From Pseudoalteromonas phenolica (lineage in GTDB: Bacteria; Pseudomonadota; Gammaproteobacteria; Enterobacterales; Alteromonadaceae): a stretch of DNA of 64,000 nucleotides. Position numbers and translations under genes: made by a program. Below the pieces are notes generated by a model, which was given only the letters and a program-made list of their open reading frames with translations, did not search any database and was not told the origin of the DNA. Positions within the stretch are counted from its first letter, which is position 1. Each line of letters opens with the position of its first letter. Shown one piece after another: positions 56,971-64,000 of the stretch. The stretch covers positions 160,120 to 224,119 of the forward strand of contig NZ_PNEC01000009.1 in the NCBI RefSeq assembly GCF_005886345.1. The letters run 5' to 3'.

Positions 56971-57440
56971 GTGAAAAATATGCGTTGCGAAGCAAGGTTA
57001 CCTGTGCGTAAGGGCGAAACGCGTCTTGAGGCTTGCGAGTGTGCGCAGCAAGACTAGCGTTGAGCGTGAGGCCTTGGATGGCCGAACCGGACACAAGCTA
57101 CATGGAAGTATTGCGACTCAATATTAATTAAGTATCGAAACGAAGTTTCGCAGCACGAGGAGGTGAGGGTATGGATACCCGATGGGCGAAGCTACATGGA
57201 TGTAAAACAACACTGCATCCAGAGCTTTTTATTTACAGTGCGCGAAGCAAGGTTATTTTTGCGCAAGGTGAAATGAGTATCCTAACAGCTGCAATAGAGC
57301 ACTCAATCTGTAGTTTTGTCGTTATTCATAACGACAAGGTGTTTTACGTTTCGGTAGCACCGACTTTATGTCGGGTAATTCAAATATAGGGGAGTTGTAA
57401 AAACCATGTTGCGCTAAAGCACAACCTACAGGTGATTGGT
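56971..57440. repeat. Repeat block B, right of ugd
   Basis: This block matches block A in the same orientation, about 2.1 kb apart, apart from an insertion of about 85 bases in A and scattered substitutions. It contains the shared GCAGCAAGACTAGCGTTGAG segment (within 57040-57073) and a REP-like TGTAGG hairpin on the minus strand (57408-57430: TGTAGG, then GTTGTGC-TTTA-GCGCAAC). The remaining 118 bases to the next gene hold nothing else I recognise. Confidence 0.75.
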
Positions 57441-57558
57441 TTAGCTACTATGGAGTACTCAATTATCCAATTTATTTCTTCACCAACCATCGTTTTCTTC
57501 ACTTTACCCAAGCCTGTAACTTAGATACTGTTGCTCTTGTTTGAAAAAGGAGCACATT

Positions 57559-58955
57559 ATGCCAAACGGAGATGGCGAAATAATTATTAAACACCATGGC
57601 GCAACCCAAGGGGTAACTGGTTCTTGTCATGAGTTGGTTATTAATGAGCAATCTAGCTTGCTCATCGATTGTGGCTTGTTTCAAGGAGGAGAATCACGGC
57701 AATCTCTAAATATCGAATTTGATATTCAAACCGTCTCAGCACTTATTATCACCCATTGTCATATTGATCATGTAGGCCGTATTCCATATCTGTTGGCAGT
57801 CGGGTTTAACAAACCTATTTAATGTAGCCCTGCAACCGCCAAATTATTACCGCTGGTGATAGAAGATTCACTGAAAGTAGGTGTTACACGAGAACAAGCA
57901 TTAATTAATATCTGCCTCAAGTTGTTACAAAAACTGATTGTACCTTTAGAGTTTAATCAATGGCATAAAGTTAATTTAAGCTGCGAGTCTGAGACAAAAG
58001 TACGATTTCAGCGTGCAGGTCATGTATTGGGTTCTGCCTATGTTGAAATTGATATAGGGCAATACCAGAAACAAAGCAAAAGCGCTAAGCGCATTGTTTT
58101 TTCAGGTGACTTGGGTGCGCCTTACACGCCCCTTTTACCTACGCCAAAACCTCCTTATAAAGCCGATGTGCTCGTAATGGAATCAACTTATGGTGACAAA
58201 AACCATGATGGCAGAAAACAGCGTACTAAAAAGCTAAAACAAGTGATTGAGAAAGCGGTTAGTGATAATGGTGTTGTGCTTATCCCTGCTTTCAGTATTG
58301 GTCGAACTCAATAGTTATTGTATGAACTAGAGCAAATTATTCATAGCGTACCTAAAAAGTCAGTATGGCAGGTATCGAAGTCATTATCGACTCACCTATG
58401 GCAGCCAATTTCACAGAGTTTTATCTAGAATTTAAAGAACTGTGGGATACCGAAGCCAAACGACGTGTAAAACAAGGGCGACACCCTTTGGACTTTTCTA
58501 GTGTTGTCACAATAGGTAGCCACAAAGAGCATGTTGCAGTGGTGAATTATCTAAGAACGCGAAATAAGCCCGCGATTGTGATTGCTGCTGGCGGCATGTG
58601 TAATGGCGGGCGTATCGTGAATTACTCAGAAGCATTTTTACCCGACTCTACAGCAGACGTTTTATTTTTGGGTTATCAAGCTAAAGGTACTTTAGGGAGA
58701 GATATTCAAAAATATGGTTCGAGAGGTGGGTACGTGTTTATTAATAACCAACATGTAAATATCAAGGCTGCGATTCATACTATCAGCGGCTATTCAGCCC
58801 ACGCAGATCAAGCAGGCCTAATTCGGTTTGCAACTAAGATGAAAAGCCCGCCAGGCGTGATCAAGCTTGTACATGGCGATACATTTTCAAAACAAGCACT
58901 TAAGAATAAGTTAGCGCCTTTATTATCAAAAACAGAAATACAAATTCCAGAGTAG
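57559..58955 (+). pseudogene. Broken RNA-processing metallo-beta-lactamase (beta-CASP/RMMBL) gene
   Basis: The coding sequence is recognisable from end to end as a YSH1/CPSF73-like MBL-fold exonuclease. The zinc motif HCHIDH is followed by HVLGSAYVEID, FSGDLG, ESTYGD, the beta-CASP region IDSPMAANFTEFY and ISGYSAHADQAGL near the C-terminus. It is interrupted by a TAA (57820-57822, where a Tyr codon would be expected), a TAG (58312-58314, where a Glu codon would be expected) and a frameshift near 58355-58370. A good Shine-Dalgarno (AAAGGAG) and ATG remain. Three separate lesions make it almost certainly non-functional. Confidence 0.88.
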
Positions 58956-59056
58956 TATTCGTTAAAATACTTTAGGGTTTGTAATTCGCCTCAAAAGCCC
59001 GTTAAAATAACAAAAATGCCAAAGAATATGGCGATAAATAATAAATTGGACGAATT

Positions 59057-59932
59057 ATGAAAGCAGTTATCCCAGTAGCGGGCCTTGGTACTCGCATGCT
59101 CCCTATGACGAAAGCTATTCCAAAGGAAATGCTACCTTTAGTCGATAAGCCTCTTATTCAATACATTGTGAAAGAGTGCGTTGCTGCTGGTATTAAAGAG
59201 ATAGTGTTAGTCACACACTCTTCTAAAAATGCCATCGAAAACCACTTTGATACAAGTTTTGAACTTGAAGCTACATTAGAAAAGCGTGTAAAGCGTAAGC
59301 TTTTAGATGAAGTTCGCGGTATTTGCCCAGAAGACGTAACCATTATGCATGTACGTCAGGGTGAAGCTAAAGGATTGGGTCATGCGATTATGTGCGCGCG
59401 TCCAATCGTCGGTGAAGATGATTTTGTTGTGGTACTACCGGATGTAATTCTAGATGAGTACACGGCAGATCAAAGCTCTGAAAATTTAGCTGCTATGATT
59501 GCTCGTTTTAGAGAGTCAAGTGCTAGCCAAATCATGCTTGAGCCTGTAGCACAAGAAGATGTGAGCAAGTACGGTATTGCTGATATCAACGGTGCTGAGC
59601 TAAGAGCTGGTGAAAGTGCGCCAATCAAGACAATGGTTGAAAAGCCTGCAGTTGCAGATGCACCTTCAAACCTTGCTGTAGTAGGGCGCTATGTGTTGTC
59701 TAAAAACATTTGGCCACTCCTTAAGAAAACACCAATTGGTGCTGGTGGTGAAATTCAGCTAACCGATGCAATCGATATGCTAATGGAGCAAGAGACAGTA
59801 GAAGCTTTCCATATGAGCGGTCGAGTACATGATTGTGGTGATAAAATGGGTTACCTAAAAGCCATTGTTGAATATGCAATGCGTGACGAAGCATTAGGTC
59901 CTGAGTTCACAAAATTCATAAAAAATATTTAG
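59057..59932 (+). CDS. galU: UTP-glucose-1-phosphate uridylyltransferase GalU
   Basis: GalU makes UDP-glucose, the precursor of UDP-glucuronate (via Ugd) and UDP-galactose (via GalE). The N-terminal [34 protein letters not shown] is diagnostic. [11 protein letters not shown] and [12 protein letters not shown] bind UTP and metal, and VEKPAV and [12 protein letters not shown] bind the sugar. The 291 residues match E. coli GalU (302). It has its own terminator and lies between pseudogenes, so it has been kept intact in a decaying neighbourhood. Confidence 0.96.
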   Translation: MKAVIPVAGLGTRMLPMTKAIPKEMLPLVDKPLIQYIVKECVAAGIKEIVLVTHSSKNAIENHFDTSFELEATLEKRVKRKLLDEVRGICPEDVTIMHVRQGEAKGLGHAIMCARPIVGEDDFVVVLPDVILDEYTADQSSENLAAMIARFRESSASQIMLEPVAQEDVSKYGIADINGAELRAGESAPIKTMVEKPAVADAPSNLAVVGRYVLSKNIWPLLKKTPIGAGGEIQLTDAIDMLMEQETVEAFHMSGRVHDCGDKMGYLKAIVEYAMRDEALGPEFTKFIKNI

Positions 59933-59958
59933 TGCCTGTAAGCTAATATCTAGATGTA

Positions 59959-59985
59959 AAAAGCGTGGTTTTGACCACGCTTTTC
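59959..59985 (+). terminator. Rho-independent terminator after galU
   Basis: A perfect 11-bp stem AAAAGCGTGGT / ACCACGCTTTT with a TTTG loop is followed by T-rich sequence. Confidence 0.9.
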
Positions 59986-60338
59986 TATTTTTAAATTCTC
60001 CTTACTGTTCACTAACAATAACTTTCTCAACTACAAACTTACCTTAAAAACTCATGTTTTAACGTGTTAATCACTTTCCCCCTCTTTCACTAATAGCGAA
60101 TATTTTCAGTCTATGCGGCTATTTTAGTATGACTTTATGGCCTAATTTCATCGTATTTTTGTATAAGTGAATTTTATGTAACTTTATGAAATATATAAAA
60201 ATGATAAAAAATGAAGTATTAAACACATAGAATTAACGGGTCTTGCTTGCTCCATAAAATTAACTTATTTATCACCTAGCATTAACACAGCAGCATAAGC
60301 GCTGCTCAATAAATCATAACAATAATCTAGGTAACATT
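59986..60338. other. AT-rich intergenic region before the S8 protease remnant
   Basis: I see no gene here. A short palindrome (AGCAGC...GCTGCT near 60289-60305) lies just before the remnant and may be part of its old leader. The rest is very AT-rich and probably holds the old promoter. Confidence 0.4.
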
Positions 60339-61087
60339 ATGACAAGGTCTTTTCAAAAAACCGTGCTAGCCACTTCATTGGCCATGGTCATGGGAAGCAC
60401 ATCAGCAATTGCGATTAAACCAAACGCAGAGCTACAGCCAAGCAAAGTAGTAAATACTCAGAAAGGTTCAACACCAAGAGATATATCAGATCTTTATTTT
60501 ATTCACTTCGAGCAAGCTCCTTTGGCGAGTTATCAAGCCAGCTTGAAGCGAGTGCGCAAGCTCAGCATTTAAATAAACACCGTAAACTGAATGTGCACTC
60601 TAGTGCCAGCCAAACGTATGTAAAACAACTACAACAACGTGCGAGTTTACTTAGCCAAGTACAAAGCGTGCTGAAGCGCAATCTGGTTATTGAAAATGAA
60701 TACAATTATGTCGCGAATGCGATTACAGCAAGGCTTTCTGAAGAAGAGGTTTCGTTGCTACAAAATCAAGCAGGTGTAAGGTTCGTACACAAGGTACAGC
60801 TTAAAGCCTTGCATACAGATACTGGTCCTGCATTTATTAAAGCGCCGGCTGCATGGCATGGTACGTCAGGCACTTTAATGGGGAGTATGGGGGAAGGGAT
60901 GATTGTGGGCGTACTTGATACAGGGATCAATCCACATGCACCATCATTTGCTGATATAGGGGCTGATGGCTATGACCATACAAACCCATTAGGTGAAGGG
61001 AACTATTTAGCGGATTGCATTGAATATGAGCAATATTGTAATGACAAGTTAATCGGGATCTGGTTTCTGGGCAAGAGCAGTCAATGA
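60339..61087 (+). pseudogene. Truncated, frameshifted S8 (subtilisin-like) secreted protease
   Basis: The start is a normal secreted protease. A signal peptide (TRSFQKTVLATSLAMVMGSTSAIA) is followed by an inhibitor-I9-type propeptide and the beginning of the catalytic domain, with the catalytic Asp in VGVLDTGINPHAPSFADI. A frameshift near 60535-60550 splits the propeptide. The gene stops shortly after YCNDKLIGI, so the catalytic His and Ser are missing. The sequence then changes abruptly into an unrelated propeller gene. The intact enzyme would be a large extracellular protease as found in many Pseudoalteromonas. Confidence 0.85.
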
Positions 61088-62304
61088 GCGCATGTTATTA
61101 CGAGCGCTTTCATCGAGGTTTAGACTGGGCAAAAAGTGGCAAATACTTGGTTATTAGTGATTTTACTGAGCAAAATACGCCTGCATTATTTCGCTTCGAG
61201 CCAGACACGAACGCACGTCAGCAAATTTCATTTCTTAAACGCGGTGAAAAAGACACTCAGATCAGTATTCATCCGAATAGCCAAGCAGTTGCCTTTATTC
61301 GTACCAAAGACACGTTATCAGATGTGTATCTTATTGATGAACAAGGTAAAGAGTAAAGGCTAACCAAGCTGTCAGTGCCTATATATGGACTCGCGTGGAC
61401 CGCGGGTGGTGATCACTTACTTATTGATGCCTTACATCAAGAGAGCGCCAGAACATGGCAATTAAACCCTGCGACTCAAGCCATCAAGCCATCATTTAAA
61501 GATGGTACTGCTTTTAATTTGGCAACCCACAGCCAAGAAAAGACCGTTTTATATAGCCGCCATAGATCGATTGAGCAGATTGTACAACGCGATAATTTGG
61601 GGGCGACTAAAGTAAGCATAAGCTCTGCTGGCCGTGATTTATATGCATCGGTTCAGGGCAACAACATGGCATTTATTTCTAGTCGTAGCGGCACCTTTGA
61701 TATTTGGCATAAGAATTTAGCCACAGGAGAAAGTACGGCATTAACGAATAGTGAAGGGGTCGTTGGCACATCCGTTATGCTAAGCAATAATATGGTCGTG
61801 TACCCACTTAAGCCTAATGCAGAGTCGAACAGTCATGTATATCTGCATGGTGTGACTAAGAACACACGGACCAAATTACTCAATGATAACTTTAACTATA
61901 AGCACCTATCGTGGAATGAGTCATTAATTACACTTTTGATGAGTAGTGATCGTTCTGGTGATTGGCAGTTATGGCAATTCGATTTAAATACCAAGCAACT
62001 TAAACAAGTAACAGCTAATGGTGCTGGTTTTGGTTATTTAACCTCGCGAGGCGTGTTTTATAGCAAAGAAAATAGCCAAGGTATTTATCAGCTAAACGAT
62101 CAACAAGAAACACAAGTTATTAGCACATTACAAGGCGAAGATTGGGGTAATTGGCAAGTTACAGAGTCAGGCATATATTATGTACAACGTAACCAGCATA
62201 CAGACAGTGTATATTTCTATGACTTTGAGAGTCAGGTCAGTAAAGAAGTGTTTGCTTTAAATCGTAATGAAATTAAACGTAATCGCTCTTTGGTTGTGAA
62301 TTAA
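61084..62304 (+). pseudogene. Truncated CadC-like transcriptional regulator (propeller part only)
   Basis: The frame encodes the C-terminal TolB-like beta-propeller of a membrane-anchored wHTH regulator of the CadC type. GLDWAKSGKYLVISDF, SIHPNSQAVAFIR, YGLAWTAGGDHLLID, MAFISSRSGTFDIWHKNL and LLMSSDRSGDWQLWQFDL are propeller blades. The N-terminal winged-helix and membrane parts are missing, replaced by the end of the S8 protease gene. A TAA (61354-61356) interrupts it. It is joined to the protease remnant in about 61050-61100, as if by a deletion. Confidence 0.75.
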
Positions 62305-62422
62305 CAAGGGATCTTTTTAACTTTAGTTGGTGCGCATCAGGCAGACATAGTTAAAATTACAACGCAATCAAAGCTGTAAAGTTGCGCTTTTAGTTCGTGC
62401 TTTAACAAGGTACTAGGTAAAG

Positions 62423-62460
62423 AAAAGATAAATTTTATAATTGGTGGTTTATCTTTTTTT
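62423..62460 (+). terminator. Terminator after the propeller remnant
   Basis: A 10-bp stem AAAAGATAAA / TTTATCTTTT with a 15-base loop runs into a T tract. Confidence 0.75.
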
Positions 62461-62517
62461 TAAAGCATTTAAACTTAAGCTGTTAAATACTTTACCCATA
62501 AGGTTTTGCTTTAGCTT

Positions 62518-63192
62518 ATGAAAGTGCACTTAGGCCGCCGAGCGTTTTCGGCTATGGAGCTACATACTTTGTTTCATGGCTATATTTATGGTGATGAAAA
62601 ACAGAAGCGCGAGCAACCGAAGCACTGGCATTTTTGGTTACCTCTTATTGCCTACTATACGGGTGCTTATAGCGATGAAATTGGCAATTTAACCCTTGAT
62701 GATGTGATCAAAGTTGAGGGCGTACATTGCTTTAAATTTGCGACACACCAGAAAATTCAATCCCGAGTAGTACCTATTCATACCTCGTTATGGCAAGCTG
62801 GATTAGAACCGTATCTAGAGTTTGTGAAAAGCCAAAACGAACAGCGTTTGCTATTTGACCTGCCAGCCAAAACAGGGCGTTACAGTGAAAAAGTACGCAT
62901 TTGGTTTTCTGGTGAAGGTAAGCGTTTAGGGTATTTACAAAAGTGCGATATTCCAAGTATTGACCAGCAAGGTCACAAAACATCTGTGAGTAGCTTACGT
63001 TTGAACTTCGAACAGCAAATTCGTATTTCAGCCATTCAACACTTAAACAAACCTGCATTTCATTATTTATTAGGTCTAAAAGATCACGACCTATTAAAAG
63101 AACCCTCTCCACAGTTATTAAAGAAGATCATTGCACCAGTGCGCGTAATCAATTCATCAGTGTATTGGCAACGTTTTTTAGAAAGGCACTGA
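62518..63192 (+). CDS. Tyrosine-recombinase-like protein lacking catalytic residues
   Basis: The 224-residue protein has the order of segments of a phage-integrase catalytic domain: LHTLFHGYIYGDEKQ, HWHFWLPLIAYYTGAYSDEIGNL, VVPIHTSLWQAGLEPYLEFV, RIWFSGEGKRLGYL, SVSSLRLNF and HYLLGLKDHDLL. The first catalytic Arg is replaced (AYSDE in place of the usual ARxNE), the His of the HxxR motif is replaced (SSLR), and the LLGH His is Leu. The DNA-binding N-terminal domain is absent, and a stop precedes the ATG. It is likely inactive as a recombinase. It could be a remnant or a domesticated DNA-binding protein. Confidence 0.6.
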   Translation: MKVHLGRRAFSAMELHTLFHGYIYGDEKQKREQPKHWHFWLPLIAYYTGAYSDEIGNLTLDDVIKVEGVHCFKFATHQKIQSRVVPIHTSLWQAGLEPYLEFVKSQNEQRLLFDLPAKTGRYSEKVRIWFSGEGKRLGYLQKCDIPSIDQQGHKTSVSSLRLNFEQQIRISAIQHLNKPAFHYLLGLKDHDLLKEPSPQLLKKIIAPVRVINSSVYWQRFLERH

Positions 63193-63224
63193 GCTTGTTA
63201 GATTGATTGCACACTTTAACTTTT

Positions 63225-63475
63225 AGTCACCCAGAACTTATTTCAGGGTCGAAAAAACTAAGAAATAGATTCCGAAACAAGTTCTGAATGACAAGGTGGA
63301 GTCGGAATGACGTAGATGAGGTTGGTGCTTTATCAGTCACCCTGAACTTGTTTCAGGGTCTAAAACTAACAGATAGATTCCGAAACAAGTTCGGAATGAC
63401 AAGGTGGAGTCGGAATGACGTAGTTGAGATTGGTGTTTTAGCAGTCACCCTAAACTTGTTTCAGGGTCTAAAATT
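63225..63475. repeat. Tandem double-palindrome repeats left of the GIY-YIG gene
   Basis: Three units of about 110 bases lie here, the third cut off after its left palindrome. A full unit holds a left palindrome ACCCTGAA-CTTGT-TTCAGGGT (63339-63359) and, about 20 bases on, a right palindrome TTCCGAA-ACAAG-TTCGGAA (63378-63396), then a spacer. The core GAACTTGTTTC of the left palindrome is the reverse complement of GAAACAAGTTC in the right one. Unit 1 has a degenerate left palindrome (63229-63249) and a right one at 63270-63288. Unit 3 has the left one only (63447-63467). Confidence 0.85.
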
Positions 63476-63497
63476 GTTATTTTGAAAGGAATTCAAA

Positions 63498-63779
63498 ATG
63501 TCAAAAGCTGTGTATATTCTTGCCTCCAAACCAAAAGGTACTCTATATATTGGTGTTACTAGTAATCTAAAGCAGCGCATCTATCAGCATAAAGCTCATC
63601 TAACCGATGGGTTTACTCATCGTTATAATGTGTGTCAATTAGTATATTTTGAACTATTTGAAGATATGTATCATGCAATTACTCGTGAAAAACAGTTAAA
63701 GAACTGGCATCGGCAATGGAAGATTAACCTTATTGAAGGAAATAACCCTGAATGGTTAGATTTATATGCAAATTTATAG
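63498..63779 (+). CDS. Small GIY-YIG nuclease-family protein
   Basis: The 93-residue protein consists of a single GIY-YIG domain: VYILASKPKGTLYIGVTSNLKQRIYQHK with the two Tyr, the conserved Arg and His, then YFELFEDMYHAITREKQLKNWHRQWKINLIE with the metal-binding Glu. It resembles the UPF0213/YhbQ group of stand-alone GIY-YIG proteins. The Shine-Dalgarno AAAGGA precedes the ATG. The gene lies inside the double-palindrome repeat array, between a left palindrome and a diverged unit. Confidence 0.88.
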   Translation: MSKAVYILASKPKGTLYIGVTSNLKQRIYQHKAHLTDGFTHRYNVCQLVYFELFEDMYHAITREKQLKNWHRQWKINLIEGNNPEWLDLYANL

Positions 63780-63814
63780 ATTCATTTTAGTGCTATAACA
63801 AATGCTTAAATTAT

Positions 63815-64000
63815 TACATTATCTTGAATTTATTTTAGGGTCTACTAACTAAGCAATAGATTCCGAAACAATTTCGGAATGACGAGGTTGAGTCGGAATG
63901 ACGTAGTTGAGCTTGGTGTTTTAGCAGTCACCCTAAACTTGTTTCAGGGTCTAAAAAACTAAGAAATAGATTCCGAAACAAGTTCGGAATGACGAGGTTG
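63815..64000. repeat. Double-palindrome repeats right of the GIY-YIG gene
   Basis: Two more units of the same repeat, in the same orientation, run off the window edge. In the first the left palindrome is degenerate (63821-63842) and the right one is TTCCGAA-ACAAT-TTCGGAA (63861-63879). In the second both are intact (63930-63950 and 63971-63989). The array may continue beyond the window. Confidence 0.85.

Noticed and set aside
54869..57389. Short open frames with MDTRWA and similar peptides in blocks A and B
   Set aside because: They follow the repeat blocks, have no plausible starts or domains, and differ between the copies by frame changes.
57820..58314. Programmed stop read-through in the metallo-beta-lactamase gene
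   Set aside because: Two different stop codons (TAA and TAG) and a separate frameshift in one gene fit decay better than recoding, and no recoding signal is visible.
63288..63485. A 65-codon open frame across the repeats (VTLNLFQGL type)
   Set aside because: It is only the translation of the repeat unit, repeating the same peptide per unit, with no ribosome site.
63225..64000. Regularly spaced repeats that could suggest a CRISPR array
   Set aside because: The units are about 110 bases long with conserved spacers, two internal palindromes and a gene in the middle. There are no unique spacers and no cas genes.

Overview
The window looks like the chromosome of a marine gammaproteobacterium of the Alteromonadales, most likely Pseudoalteromonas. 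This rests on the gene content (RNase R-RlmB, a TIGR04219-type porin-like protein, a TIGR03899 protein, a CadC-like propeller remnant, an S8 protease remnant), the low G+C and the style of the intergenic repeats. It is not proven from one window.

Left part (0-19.5 kb): ordinary housekeeping and envelope genes. In order these are the 3' part of rnr, rlmB, yjjG/yjjX (minus strand), a PrkB-like kinase, a secreted propeller protein, galE, a Sel1-repeat protein, dusA, a pspA-pspC-membrane protein operon behind a sigma-54-like promoter, a PCuAC copper chaperone, a DUF2333 protein, an outer-membrane barrel, a TIGR03899 protein with an upstream membrane protein, a REC-DUF3369-GGDEF-EAL protein, tRNA-His, an MscS channel and a DUF481 barrel. 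Most transcription units end in a clear intrinsic terminator.

Middle part (19.6-57 kb): a roughly 37-kb surface-polysaccharide locus, AT-rich and all on the plus strand. It appears to hold two complete Wzx/Wzy-type assembly lines. Line 1 (19.6-30.6 kb) has its own SLBB-type exporter, Wzz-like co-polymerase, phosphoglycosyl transferase, glycosyltransferases, a TagD-like CDP-polyol synthase with a LicD-like transferase, a flippase and an EpsG-like polymerase. A broken copy of rmlD separates it from line 2. Line 2 (31.5-54.8 kb) has Wza-Wzb-Wzc, the rmlACBD dTDP-rhamnose genes, a Kdo supply module (kdsA, kpsF/kdsD and an unusual CMP-sugar synthetase fused to an RraA-like domain), a flippase, an HP-motif glycosyltransferase-like protein, an O-acetyltransferase, a CapK/PaaK-like adenylating enzyme, a polymerase, two more transferases, an OafA-type acyltransferase, a WecA-like initiating transferase and a YjbH protein. 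ugd and galU supply UDP-glucuronate and UDP-glucose. ugd sits between two roughly 0.5-kb direct repeat blocks.

Right part (57-64 kb): a decaying region. An RNA-processing-type metallo-beta-lactamase gene carries two stops and a frameshift. A truncated S8 protease is joined to a truncated propeller gene. A tyrosine-recombinase-like protein lacks catalytic residues. A lone GIY-YIG gene is embedded in an array of about 110-bp repeats made of two palindromes.

Two intergenic repeat families recur. One is a REP-like hairpin with a TGTAGG head, a TTTA-containing loop and stems that differ in sequence but still pair (about seven copies). The other is the double-palindrome repeat that surrounds the GIY-YIG gene, with a related copy near 9.6 kb. 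The GIY-YIG/repeat association, the direct repeats around ugd, the cytidylyltransferase-RraA fusion and the rmlD scar are the observations most worth following up.
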